Source: RPQJ01 sp963748985 (GTDB lineage Bacteria > Pseudomonadota > Gammaproteobacteria > Steroidobacterales > Steroidobacteraceae). Taken from it: a stretch of 64,000 nucleotides of DNA. Shown here piece by piece: positions 17,165 through 25,265 of this stretch. The notes beneath the pieces are model-generated. The model was given only the letters and a program-made list of their open reading frames with translations, was not told the DNA's origin and did no database searches. The first letter of the stretch is position 1; the number at the start of each line of letters is the position of its first letter. A program made the position numbers and the translations under genes. The DNA is taken from assembly GCA_963748985.1 (NCBI GenBank), contig CAVVKQ010000011.1, positions 62,001-126,000 of the forward strand, in the 5' to 3' direction.

Positions 17165-18601
17165 TCAGCCAGAGAGCTTGCGCTTGAGCAGATCGTTGAG
17201 CTGCGCCGGGTTGGCCTTGCCACCGGTCGCTTTCATGACCTGGCCGACGAAGAAACCGAACAGCTTGTCCTTGCCCGAGCGGTAGTCCGCAAGCTGACCC
17301 GGGTTTTTCGCCATGACGTCGTCGATGGCCGACTCGATCGCCGAAGTGTCGGTGATCTGCCGCAGGCCCTTCGCCTCGATGATCTCGTCGGCGCCCATGC
17401 CGTCCGACCACATCGCCTCGAAGACTTCCTTGGCGATCTTGCCGGAAATCGTGTTGTCCTGGATGCGTGCGAGCAGGCCTGCGAACGCGTCGGCACTGAC
17501 ACGGCTCTGTCCGATGTCGAGGGCGTCCTTGTTGAGCGCTCCCGCGAGGTCGCCCATGACCCAGTTGGCCGCGAGCTTGGGCTGGCCGCCCAGCTTGCGC
17601 ACGACGGTCTCGTAGTAACCCGCTAGTTCGCGGCTCGACGTCAGCACGCCGGCGTCGTACTCGGACAGGCCGTGATCGCGCACGAACCGCGCCGCCTTTT
17701 CGTCCGGCAGCTCGGGCAACGTGGCGCGAACCTGCTCTATCGTCGCGTCGTCGATCACGAGCGGCAGCAGGTCGGGGTCCGGGAAGTAGCGGTAGTCGTT
17801 CGCCTCTTCCTTCGAGCGCATCGAGCGCGTCTCGCCCTTGTCGGCATCGTAAAGGCGCGTTTCCTGCTTGACCTTGCCGCCGCCCTCGAGCAGTTCAATC
17901 TGACGCTCGACTTCGTAATTGATGGCGCGTTCGACGAAGCGGAACGAGTTGACGTTCTTGATCTCGGCACGGGTGCCGAACTCGGCCTGGCCGACAGGTC
18001 GCACGGAGACATTTGCGTCGCAGCGGAACGAACCTTCCTGCATGTTGCCGTCGCAGATCTCGAGGTAACGCACGAGCGTGTGGATCTTCTTCAGGTACGC
18101 GATCGCTTCTTTGGCCGAGCGCATGTCCGGCTCGGAGACGATCTCGAGCAGCGGCGTGCCGGCGCGGTTCAGGTCGATGCCCGACAGTCCGTGGAAATCC
18201 TCGTGCAGCGACTTGCCCGCGTCTTCCTCGAGGTGGGCGCGCGTGATGCCGATCGTCTTGCGCGTGCCATCCTCGAGCACGATCTCGAGCGCGCCGTCCT
18301 CGACGACCGGCCGCTCATACTGGCTGATCTGGTAGCCCTTCGGCAGGTCGGGGTAGAAGTAGTTCTTGCGCGCGAAAATCGAGCGGCGCGAGATCTTCGA
18401 ACCCGTTGCGACGCCGAAGCGGATCGCCATGCGCACGGCGTCGCCGTTCAGTACGGGCAGCACGCCCGGGTACCCGAGGTCGACCAGGTTGGCCTGAGTG
18501 TTCGGCTCCGCCCCATAGGCGGTGGCGGATCCCGAAAAGATCTTGCTGCGCGTGGCGAGCTGCGCGTGGATCTCGAGGCCGATGACGGTTTCCCAATGCA
18601 T
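17165..18601 (-). CDS. gatB: Asp-tRNA(Asn)/Glu-tRNA(Gln) amidotransferase subunit B
   Basis: Subunit of the GatCAB transamidosome that phosphorylates mischarged Glu-tRNA(Gln) or Asp-tRNA(Asn) for amidation. The 478-residue protein has the standard start WETVIGLEIHAQLATRSKIF, the motif PLLEIVSEPDMRS, RCDANVSVRPVGQ, and the C-terminal YqeY-like tail domain ending QLNDLLKRKLSG. Its ATG 18601 directly abuts a C-rich repeat array (TAACCCC in the mRNA), with no Shine-Dalgarno sequence. gatA lies 173 bp upstream rather than adjacent, because repeats and a tiny ORF separate them. Confidence 0.96.
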   Translation of the reverse strand: MHWETVIGLEIHAQLATRSKIFSGSATAYGAEPNTQANLVDLGYPGVLPVLNGDAVRMAIRFGVATGSKISRRSIFARKNYFYPDLPKGYQISQYERPVVEDGALEIVLEDGTRKTIGITRAHLEEDAGKSLHEDFHGLSGIDLNRAGTPLLEIVSEPDMRSAKEAIAYLKKIHTLVRYLEICDGNMQEGSFRCDANVSVRPVGQAEFGTRAEIKNVNSFRFVERAINYEVERQIELLEGGGKVKQETRLYDADKGETRSMRSKEEANDYRYFPDPDLLPLVIDDATIEQVRATLPELPDEKAARFVRDHGLSEYDAGVLTSSRELAGYYETVVRKLGGQPKLAANWVMGDLAGALNKDALDIGQSRVSADAFAGLLARIQDNTISGKIAKEVFEAMWSDGMGADEIIEAKGLRQITDTSAIESAIDDVMAKNPGQLADYRSGKDKLFGFFVGQVMKATGGKANPAQLNDLLKRKLSG

Positions 18602-18602
18602 A

Positions 18603-18638
18603 GGGGTTAGGGGTTAGTGGGTTAGGGGTTAGTCGGAA
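18603..18638. repeat. GGGGTTA array with G-quadruplex potential, next to gatB start
   Basis: Plus strand: GGGGTTA (18603-18609), GGGGTTA (18610-18616), GTGGGTTA (18617-18624), GGGGTTA (18625-18631), then GTCGGAA (18632-18638). Four runs of three or four G with loops of 3-5 bases satisfy the G-quadruplex pattern on the strand that is the template for gatB. The array starts one base away from the gatB ATG. Confidence 0.85.
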
Positions 18639-18666
18639 GTGACAGTCAGTGGTTGGTGATCGGTGA

Positions 18667-18723
18667 TTAGTAAAGGAACGCGAGGTCGAATGACTGCGCT
18701 TTACATGCTCGCATGATGGTCAT
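18667..18723 (-). CDS. 18-residue ORF with strong Shine-Dalgarno between gatA and gatB
   Basis: On the minus strand GAGGAGGTGACTACG precedes ATG 18723, the closest match to the anti-Shine-Dalgarno sequence (AGGAGGTGA) I saw in this window, at ideal spacing. The ORF reads MTIMRACKAQSFDLAFLY and ends in TAA. Its codons (TCA, TGT, CTT, ATG repeated) and composition (27 of 57 bases G or C) differ from the GC-rich neighbours. It lies in the sense direction of the gat genes, between the two inverted 7-bp arrays at 18603-18638 and 18741-18761. It could be a regulatory leader peptide for gatB, a small protein, or cargo of the repeat element. No known family recognised; expression is inferred only. 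Confidence 0.5.
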   Translation of the reverse strand: MTIMRACKAQSFDLAFLY

Positions 18724-18740
18724 CGTAGTCACCTCCTCAC

Positions 18741-18761
18741 TAACCCCTATCCCCTAACCCC
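18741..18761. repeat. TAACCCC array facing the gatB array
   Basis: TAACCCC (18741-18747), TATCCCC (18748-18754) and TAACCCC (18755-18761) run in the opposite orientation to the GGGGTTA array at 18603-18631, leaving about 100 bp between them. The pair reproduces the layout of the TAGTGAG arrays at 262-400. It lies 13 bp past the gatA stop. Confidence 0.85.
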
Positions 18762-18774
18762 TGGCGCAGAGCGC

Positions 18775-20241
18775 CTAGGCGTAGCCGGGTGCGATGCGCT
18801 TGTGCCAGTCGGTGTGCTGCTGGTACTGGTGCGACACCGACAGCAGCCGCGATTCGCCGAAGTGGGGGCCGACGAGCTGCAGGCCCACGGGCAGATCTTT
18901 CCCGCCTTCGGTGACGAAACCGCAGGGAATCGAGATGCCCGGCAGGCCCGCCAGGTTGGCTGCGATCGAGTAGATGTCGTTGAGGTACATCGCAATCGGA
19001 TCGCTGGTCTTGGCGCCGAGTTCGAACGCGGCGGTCGGCGACGTCGGGCTCAGCACGACGTCCACGTCATTGAAGGCGCGCGCGAAGTCCCCGGCGATCA
19101 ACGCGCGGCACTTCTGCGCCTGCAGGTAGTACGCATCGTAATAACCGGCCGACAGCACGTACGTGCCGGTCATGATGCGGCGCTTCACCTCGGCACCGAA
19201 GCCTTCGCCGCGCGAACGCTTGTAGAGGTCGAGCAGGTCTTTCGGCTGCTCACAGCGATGACCGAAGCGCACGCCGTCGAAGCGCGACAGGTTCGACGAA
19301 CACTCGGCCGGGGCGACGACGTAGTACGTCGGCACCGACAGCGGCAGGCTCGGCAGGCTCACGTCCTTGATGACGGCGCCCTCCTTCTGCAGCTGTTCGA
19401 TTGCCGCGCGCACGCACTTTTCGACCGCTGGATCGAGGCCGGCGCCGAAGAATTCGCGAATGATGCCGACGCGCAACCCGTTGAGCGGCTGGTTGAGTTC
19501 GGCCGCGTAGTTCGGCACCGGGCGATCGACGCTGGTGGAGTCGTTGGGATCGAAGCCCGACATGGCTTCGAGCAGCAACGCGGCGTCCTCTGCCGAACGC
19601 GCCAGCACGCCGGCCTGGTCGAGGCTCGAGGCGAACGCGATCATGCCGTAGCGCGACACGCGGCCGTACGTTGGCTTGATGCCCGTGAGGTTGGTGAGCG
19701 CTGCCGGCTGGCGGATCGATCCACCGGTATCGGTGCCCGTGGCAACCGGCGCGATGCAGGCCGCCACCGCGGCCGCAGAACCACCCGAAGAACCGCCCGG
19801 CACGCGCCTGAGGTCCCACGGGTTCCTGACCGGGCCGAAGTAGCTCGTCTCGTTCGACGAACCCATCGCGAACTCGTCCATGTTGGTCTTGCCGAGCAGC
19901 ACGGTGCCCGCGGCACGCCAGCGCCTGACGACCGTCGCGTCGTACGGCGCGACGAAATTGGACAGCATCTTCGACGAGCACGTCGTGCGGATGCCGTCGG
20001 TGCAGAAGATGTCCTTGTGCGCGACCGGCACACCCGTGAGCGGGCCGCCCTCGCCCTTTGCCAGCGTCTCGTCCGCGGCCCGGGCATCGGCCAGGGCGCG
20101 ATCGGCCGTCACCGTGACAAACGCGTTGAGCTCGGGCCCGAGGCGTTCAATGCGGCCGAGGAAATGCAGCGTCAGGTCGAGGCTCGAGAACTTGCGGGCA
20201 CGGAGGCCGGCGGCGAGTTCCGAAACGGTCAGTGTGTGCAT
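18775..20241 (-). CDS. gatA: Asp-tRNA(Asn)/Glu-tRNA(Gln) amidotransferase subunit A
   Basis: Amidase-signature enzyme that releases ammonia from glutamine for the GatB reaction. The 488-residue protein contains the Lys of the Ser-cisSer-Lys triad in VPVAHKDIF (about residue 76), the Gly/Ser-rich signature PGGSSGGSAAAVAA, and TDTGGSIRQPAA with the catalytic serines. Length and order are standard. It is transcribed after gatC but 154 bp away, with a 103-bp hairpin element in the gap. Confidence 0.96.
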   Translation of the reverse strand: MHTLTVSELAAGLRARKFSSLDLTLHFLGRIERLGPELNAFVTVTADRALADARAADETLAKGEGGPLTGVPVAHKDIFCTDGIRTTCSSKMLSNFVAPYDATVVRRWRAAGTVLLGKTNMDEFAMGSSNETSYFGPVRNPWDLRRVPGGSSGGSAAAVAACIAPVATGTDTGGSIRQPAALTNLTGIKPTYGRVSRYGMIAFASSLDQAGVLARSAEDAALLLEAMSGFDPNDSTSVDRPVPNYAAELNQPLNGLRVGIIREFFGAGLDPAVEKCVRAAIEQLQKEGAVIKDVSLPSLPLSVPTYYVVAPAECSSNLSRFDGVRFGHRCEQPKDLLDLYKRSRGEGFGAEVKRRIMTGTYVLSAGYYDAYYLQAQKCRALIAGDFARAFNDVDVVLSPTSPTAAFELGAKTSDPIAMYLNDIYSIAANLAGLPGISIPCGFVTEGGKDLPVGLQLVGPHFGESRLLSVSHQYQQHTDWHKRIAPGYA

Positions 20242-20264
20242 GGGTCGTTTACGGCGAAAAGGCT

Positions 20265-20367
20265 GGAAAAATGGGGACGCTCACCTATTTCGCTCTCCCG
20301 TTTCGCCCATTTCGTGCGGTCTGTCACGCAACAGGTGAGCGAAATAGGTGAGCGTCCCCATTTTTCC
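20265..20367. repeat. REP-like long hairpin between gatC and gatA
   Basis: Two perfect 31-bp inverted arms (20265-20295 and 20337-20367) enclose 41 bp. Each arm includes GGGGACGCTCACCTATTT, which also forms the arms of the hairpin at 56930-56985. In the loop, a further AGGTGAGC precedes the right arm. Shared motif, intergenic location and palindromy resemble repetitive extragenic palindromes that are mobilised by REP-associated transposases; no such transposase is in the window. It may also act as a transcription attenuator between gatC and gatA. Confidence 0.85.
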
Positions 20368-20395
20368 GGGAAGTGGCACCATCACGGTCGCTGCG

Positions 20396-20686
20396 TCACT
20401 CGATGACCTTGGGCACGAGGTAGAGTCCGGCGGCGACGCTCGGCGCGTTCTGCTGGAACTTCTCGCGCTGATCGGTCTCTGAGACCGCATCGGGGCGCAA
20501 ACGCTGGACCTGGTCGGCAAGCGGGTGCGCCATGGGCTCGACGCCGGCCGTGTCGGCCGCGGCGAGCTGCTCGACGAAGTCGATGATGCGCGAGAGGCTT
20601 TCGACGTACACGGGCATCTGCGCCTCGGTGATCTCGAGGCGTGCGAGGTGGGCGATCCCCTCGACCTGGGTGCGTGTCAGGCTCAT
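20396..20686 (-). CDS. gatC: Asp-tRNA(Asn)/Glu-tRNA(Gln) amidotransferase subunit C
   Basis: Small subunit that holds GatA and GatB together. The 96-residue product begins MSLTRTQVEGIAHLARLEI and continues with SLSRIIDFVEQLAAADTAGV and the conserved end DQREKFQQNAPSVAAGLYLVPKVIE in shortened form (APSVAAGLYLVPKVIE). A GTG 12 codons upstream (20722) is possible, but the family starts near 'LTxxQVxxIAxLARL', which favours ATG 20686. It is the first gene of gatCAB, divergent from mreB. Confidence 0.92.
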   Translation of the reverse strand: MSLTRTQVEGIAHLARLEITEAQMPVYVESLSRIIDFVEQLAAADTAGVEPMAHPLADQVQRLRPDAVSETDQREKFQQNAPSVAAGLYLVPKVIE

Positions 20687-20724
20687 CTGGAAATGCTCGA
20701 AAGGACTGGAAAAAACAGTCACAA

Positions 20725-20768
20725 ATCATACACGCGACCTTGTGGAATGTCGTGACTATGGTTAAATT
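20725..20768. promoter_or_regulatory. Divergent promoters for gatC and mreB
   Basis: For mreB (plus): TTGTGG at 20740-20745, a 17-bp spacer, and TAAATT at 20763-20768, giving a leader of about 45 nt. For gatC (minus): TATGAT at 20730-20725 with ACGACA about 17 bp upstream, giving a leader of about 30 nt. Both are fair sigma-70 matches in the only non-coding stretch between the genes. Read by eye. Confidence 0.5.
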
Positions 20769-20819
20769 GCCGCGATTTAGCGCAAGGCAGCGCTCCCCTC
20801 CTTCTTCCGCGAATCCTAA

Positions 20820-21863
20820 ATGTTCAAGAAACTCCGGGGCTACTTCTCCAACGACCTCTCGATCGACCTTGGCACGGCCAATACGCTGATCTATGTCCGC
20901 GGCAAAGGCATCGTGCTGAACGAGCCGTCCGTCGTCGCCATCCGCGAGGAACCTTCCCGCGGTGGCAAGAAAATCGAGGCCGTCGGCACGGAAGCCAAGA
21001 ACATGCTCGGCCGCACGCCGGGCAACATCACGGCTATCCGCCCGATGAAGGACGGCGTCATCGCCGACTTCACCATCACCGAGAAGATGCTGCAGTTCTT
21101 CATCGAGAAGGTGCACGGCAATCGCATGATCCGCCCCAGCCCGCGCGTGCTGGTGTGCGTGCCTTACGGCTCGACGCAGGTCGAGCGCCGGGCGATCCAG
21201 GAATCCGCCGAGGGAGCAGGCGCCCGCTGGGTGCGCCTGATCGAAGAACCCATGGCGGCGGCCGTCGGCGCCGGCATGCCGGTCCACGAGGCCCGCGGCT
21301 CGATGGTGCTCGACATCGGCGGCGGCACGTCCGAAGTGGCGGTCATTTCGCTGAATGGCATCGTCTATGCGGCCTCGGTCCGCATCGGCGGCGACCGTTT
21401 CGACGAAGCCATCATCAACTACGTGCGCCGCAACTACGGCATCCTGATCGGCGAAGCCACGTCCGAGCGCATCAAGATCGAGATCGGCTCGGCCTACCCC
21501 GGCCAGCACGTCAAGGAAATCTCGGTCAAGGGCCGCAACCTCTCCGAGGGCGTCCCGCGCAGCTTTACGCTCAACTCCAACGAAATCCTCGAGGCACTGC
21601 AGGAACCGCTGCAGGGCATCGTCGGCGCGGTCAAGGCCGCGCTCGAGCAGACCCCGCCGGAACTCGGTTCGGACGTCGCCGAACGCGGCATCGTCCTCAC
21701 GGGCGGCGGCGCGCTGCTGCGTGACATCGACAAGCTGCTCATGGAGGAGACGGGCCTGCCGGTGGTGGTCGCCGAAGATCCGCTCACCTGCGTGGCGCGC
21801 GGCGGCGGCAAGATGCTGGAGCTGATCGACGAGCACGGTCCGGGCCTGTTCGGCCTGGATTGA
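20820..21863 (+). CDS. mreB: Rod shape-determining actin MreB
   Basis: Bacterial actin that forms membrane-attached filaments guiding the elongasome. The 347-residue protein starts MFKKLRGYFSNDLSIDLGTANTL with the phosphate-1 motif DLGTANTLIY. Later come VCVPYGSTQVERRAI, EEPMAAAVGAGMP, the phosphate-2 motif DIGGGTSEVAVIS, and the adenosine motif ILTGGGALLRDID in shortened form (VLTGGGALLRDI). It heads a nine-gene plus-strand set, mreB to ybeD, devoted mostly to wall elongation. Confidence 0.97.
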   Translation: MFKKLRGYFSNDLSIDLGTANTLIYVRGKGIVLNEPSVVAIREEPSRGGKKIEAVGTEAKNMLGRTPGNITAIRPMKDGVIADFTITEKMLQFFIEKVHGNRMIRPSPRVLVCVPYGSTQVERRAIQESAEGAGARWVRLIEEPMAAAVGAGMPVHEARGSMVLDIGGGTSEVAVISLNGIVYAASVRIGGDRFDEAIINYVRRNYGILIGEATSERIKIEIGSAYPGQHVKEISVKGRNLSEGVPRSFTLNSNEILEALQEPLQGIVGAVKAALEQTPPELGSDVAERGIVLTGGGALLRDIDKLLMEETGLPVVVAEDPLTCVARGGGKMLELIDEHGPGLFGLD

Positions 21864-21884
21864 TCACGACCCCTCCCGGCCCCC

Positions 21885-22829
21885 GTGGTCGAGCTGTCCC
21901 ACGACTCCCGCCCGATCATCGGCCGCGGACCGCCGCTGACCGCGTATTTCCTCACGCTGACGGCGATCTCGGTCGGGCTGATGGTGGCAGACCAGCGCTA
22001 CCACCAGATCGACCGCATCCGGGAATCGCTGAGCAGGGTCATCTATCCGGTGCAGCGTGCGGTCGATTTCCCCTTCCGCGCGACGGACTGGGTCACCGGA
22101 TCCTTCGCTGACCGCAGCCGCCTGCGGCAGGAAAACCTCGCGCTCACCGCCCGGCTGCGCCTGGCCAACCTGCAGCTGCAGCGATTCGCGGTGCTGGAGG
22201 AAGAAAACCGGCGCCTGCGCGAAATGCGCGCGAACAGCGCGGGCATCGCCGAAAAAGTGCTGGTCGCCTCCATCCTCAATGTCGACCTCGATCCGTTCCG
22301 GCACCGCGTGCTGCTCGACAAAGGCGCGGCCGATGGCGTTTTCAAGGACCAGGCCGTGCTCGACGGCGACGGCATCTTCGGCCAGGTTTCCAAGGTCAAC
22401 GCCTCCACGGCCGAGGTCATCCTGATCAGCGACGCCGAGCACGCAATCCCGGTGCAGTCCAACCGCAGCGGTGTCCGCACGATTGCCGTCGGTACCGGCG
22501 ACCAGAACAAGCTGTCGTTGCCGTTCGTCACCGTCGAATCCGACCTGCAGCCGGGCGACCTGCTGCTCTCCACCGGGATGGGCGGCGTGTTCCCGCCGGG
22601 CTACCCGGTGGCGCAGGTATCGAAGGTCAAGCGCGCCGGCAGCACGTTCGCGCTGGTCGAAGCCAAACCCACGGCCAGGCTGGACCAGGCGCGCGAAGTG
22701 CTGCTGGTCTGGTTCAAGCCGCCGGCAGAACAGGCCCCCGCTGCAGGAGATGCTCGCTCCACGCCGTCGAGCACGCCGGTTGACGACCCTGCAGCGACCG
22801 CGCCACCAGCGCAGGCAGGTGGCGAATGA
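21885..22829 (+). CDS. mreC: Rod shape-determining protein MreC
   Basis: Bitopic inner-membrane protein that connects MreB to PBP2/RodA and activates them. The 314-residue product has one membrane helix near residues 19-36 (LTAYFLTLTAISVGLMVAD), a coiled coil (about 70-115; LRLANLQLQRFAVLEEENRRL in part), and two beta domains with VDLDPFRHRVLLDKG, GQVSKVN and STGMGGVFPPGYPV. The C-terminal 40 residues are Pro/Ala rich. Translation starts at GTG 21885, 21 bp after mreB, and its stop overlaps the mreD ATG (ATGA). Confidence 0.94.
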   Translation: MVELSHDSRPIIGRGPPLTAYFLTLTAISVGLMVADQRYHQIDRIRESLSRVIYPVQRAVDFPFRATDWVTGSFADRSRLRQENLALTARLRLANLQLQRFAVLEEENRRLREMRANSAGIAEKVLVASILNVDLDPFRHRVLLDKGAADGVFKDQAVLDGDGIFGQVSKVNASTAEVILISDAEHAIPVQSNRSGVRTIAVGTGDQNKLSLPFVTVESDLQPGDLLLSTGMGGVFPPGYPVAQVSKVKRAGSTFALVEAKPTARLDQAREVLLVWFKPPAEQAPAAGDARSTPSSTPVDDPAATAPPAQAGGE

Positions 22830-23311
22830 GGCCGATGAGCATGTTCGCCCGCCGATTGCTGTACTGGATCAGCATGGCCGCCGGTCTCGTCCTCGCGATC
22901 GTGCCGCTGCCGGGTTGGCTCGATCCATTCCGGCCTGATCTCGCGCTGCTCGCGATGATTTATTTCGTGCTCACCAGTCCGCGTATCGCCGGACTGGGCT
23001 ACGCGTGGCTGTCAGGACTTTTTCTCGACGTGCTGCGCGGTATGGTGCTCGGACAGCACGCGCTCGGTTTCCTCGTCGTGGGTTACCTTACGCACAAGCT
23101 GCAGTTGCGCATGCGCATGTTCCCGATCGTGCAGCAGGCGGTGATCGTCATGCTGCTGCTCGGCCTGTACCACTTCCTGATGTTCTGGATCGACGGCCTC
23201 ACCGGCCACGGTTTCACGGGGTGGGTCCGCTGGCTGCCGGTGCTGTCGGGCGCCTTGCTATGGCCGCTGGTGGTTGCGCTGGGCGATTCGCTCACACGTC
23301 GCTCTTCCTGA
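22826..23311 (+). CDS. mreD: Rod shape-determining protein MreD
   Basis: Small polytopic inner-membrane elongasome protein. The 161 residues contain about five hydrophobic helices, with the family-typical stretch FRPDLALLAMIYFVL and the motif GLGYAWLSGLFLDVLRG, then GQHALGFLVVGYL. Starts at ATG 22826 inside the mreC stop (ATGA), so production is coupled to MreC. Followed after 13 bp by mrdA. Confidence 0.93.
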   Translation: MRPMSMFARRLLYWISMAAGLVLAIVPLPGWLDPFRPDLALLAMIYFVLTSPRIAGLGYAWLSGLFLDVLRGMVLGQHALGFLVVGYLTHKLQLRMRMFPIVQQAVIVMLLLGLYHFLMFWIDGLTGHGFTGWVRWLPVLSGALLWPLVVALGDSLTRRSS

Positions 23312-23324
23312 CCGCAGGAGCGCG

Positions 23325-25265
23325 ATGACCCGCAACTCCCGGCTCAAGGATCATCACGCCGAACAGCGCCTGTTCGGCCGGCGCGTCGTCGCCGCCTCGT
23401 TCGTCATCATGGTGCTGCTCGGTGCGCTGTTTGCCCGCCTCTTCTACCTGCAGGTGGTCAGGCACGACTACTTCAGCGAACTGTCGCAGGGCAACCGTAT
23501 CCGCATCGAACCGATCCCGCCCCCGCGCGGCCTCCTCCTCGATCGCGAAGGCGAACCCCTCGCGCTCAATCGACCCGCGTATCAGCTGGAACTCACGCGC
23601 GAGCAGACCCCGGACGTCGACGACACGCTGGCTCGGCTCGTGGCGCTTGGCCTGCTGCCGGCCGAAGACGTGGTGCGGACCAAGCGCGCGATCATGGCGC
23701 GGCGCGCGTTCGACGCCGTGCCAGTCCGCCTGCAGCTGGCCGAAGAGGAACTCGCGCGCTTCGCAGTGCATCGACCCGACTTCCCGGGCGTAGAGATCCG
23801 TCCACGGCTCACGCGGCTGTATCCGCACGCGGGCGTGGGCGTGCACGCGCTCGGTTATGTCGCTGCGATCAGCGAACAGGACCAGGAACGCATCGACGTC
23901 TCGAAGTACGCGGGCACGACGCTGATCGGCAAGCTCGGCATCGAACGCAATTACGAGGAGCTGCTGCACGGCGAGACCGGCTACCAGCAGCTCCTGGTCA
24001 ATGCGCAGGGTCGTCGCGTCGACCGTGTCGGCGTCACGGCGCCGGACCTGCAACGCAAGGAGCCGATCGCTGGCAACGACCTCTACCTCACGATCGACCA
24101 CCGGCTGCAGCAGGTGGCCGAGACGGCGCTCGGCACGCAGCGGGCGGCGGTGGTCGCGATCGACCCGCGCAATGGCGACGTCCTTGCCTTCGTCAGCACA
24201 CCGACGTTCGACCCCAACGGCTTCGCGCGCGGCCTCACCGTGCCGGAATACCGTGCGCTCGCGGACAACATCGACAAGCCCCTGATCGACCGTGCGCTGC
24301 GCGGCGTCTACCCACCGGGTTCAACGATCAAGCCGTTCGTCGCTCTGGCCGCGCTGCAGTACGGCGTCATGGCGGCGGAAGACACGCGCTACTGCCGCGG
24401 TGTCTGGCAGTTCCCGAACTCGAGCCGCAGATTCCGCGACTGGAAGAAGCAGGGCCACGGCACGGTCGACATGCACAAGGCCATCGCGCAGTCGTGCGAC
24501 ACGTATTTCTACGGCGTGTCCGACCAGATCGGCATCGACCGCCTGCACGACTTCCTGGTCCAGTTCGGGTTCAATGGGAAGACGGGCATCGACATACTCG
24601 GCGAACGCACGGGGCTGGTGCCGTCGCAGGCATGGAAGAAGCAAGCCTTCAAGAAGAAGGAGCTGCAGGTGTGGTTCCCGGGCGAGACGGTCATCGCGGG
24701 CATCGGCCAGGGATACATGCTGGTCACGCCGTTACAGCTTGCGCACGCCACTGCGACGCTTGCGATGCGCGGCAAGGGGTTCCAGCCCCGCCTCGTGCGC
24801 GCGGTGCGTGACTCCCGCACTGGTGCTGTCGCGACGCTGCCGCCCCACCCGCTGCCCGACCTGAAGGTCGACGATCCCAGGTACTGGGACACCATCATCA
24901 ACGGCATGATCGGCGTGGTGAACCCAGGCGGCACCGCGGTCCGCGTGCAGGCCGGCGCGCCATACAAGGTCGCCGGCAAGACCGGCACCGCCCAGGTCTT
25001 CTCCATCGGCCAGAACGAGAAGTACAACGAATCGCAGGTGTCGGAACGCCTGCGTGACCACGCGCTGTTCATCGCTTTCGCACCGGTCGACGACCCGAAG
25101 ATCGCGATCGCCGTGCTGGTCGAGAACGGTCGTCACGGCGGCAGCACGGCGGGGCCCATTGCACGAGCGGTGTTCGACGCCTACCTGCTGCCGCGCGAGG
25201 CGGCTCAGGCAGCGGCTCCAACCACCCCACCCGCCGCGCCGCCTGCAGGAGGCATGGACGAATGA
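23325..25265 (+). CDS. mrdA: Penicillin-binding protein 2 (elongation transpeptidase)
   Basis: Class B PBP that cross-links murein during side-wall growth, partner of RodA. The 646-residue protein has a membrane anchor (about 21-43), the pedestal domain with RGLLLDREGEPLA, and the transpeptidase domain with STIK (catalytic Ser about 333), SCD (390-392) and KTGTAQ (about 552-557). ATG 23325 with CAGGAG upstream is chosen over in-frame codons reaching back into mreD. It overlaps rodA by ATGA at its end. The C-terminal tail is Ala/Pro rich. Confidence 0.97.
   Translation: MTRNSRLKDHHAEQRLFGRRVVAASFVIMVLLGALFARLFYLQVVRHDYFSELSQGNRIRIEPIPPPRGLLLDREGEPLALNRPAYQLELTREQTPDVDDTLARLVALGLLPAEDVVRTKRAIMARRAFDAVPVRLQLAEEELARFAVHRPDFPGVEIRPRLTRLYPHAGVGVHALGYVAAISEQDQERIDVSKYAGTTLIGKLGIERNYEELLHGETGYQQLLVNAQGRRVDRVGVTAPDLQRKEPIAGNDLYLTIDHRLQQVAETALGTQRAAVVAIDPRNGDVLAFVSTPTFDPNGFARGLTVPEYRALADNIDKPLIDRALRGVYPPGSTIKPFVALAALQYGVMAAEDTRYCRGVWQFPNSSRRFRDWKKQGHGTVDMHKAIAQSCDTYFYGVSDQIGIDRLHDFLVQFGFNGKTGIDILGERTGLVPSQAWKKQAFKKKELQVWFPGETVIAGIGQGYMLVTPLQLAHATATLAMRGKGFQPRLVRAVRDSRTGAVATLPPHPLPDLKVDDPRYWDTIINGMIGVVNPGGTAVRVQAGAPYKVAGKTGTAQVFSIGQNEKYNESQVSERLRDHALFIAFAPVDDPKIAIAVLVENGRHGGSTAGPIARAVFDAYLLPREAAQAAAPTTPPAAPPAGGMDE

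Noticed and set aside
18802..20406. Plus-strand open frame of 534 codons
   Set aside because: Antisense to gatA; Arg/His-rich composition without motifs.
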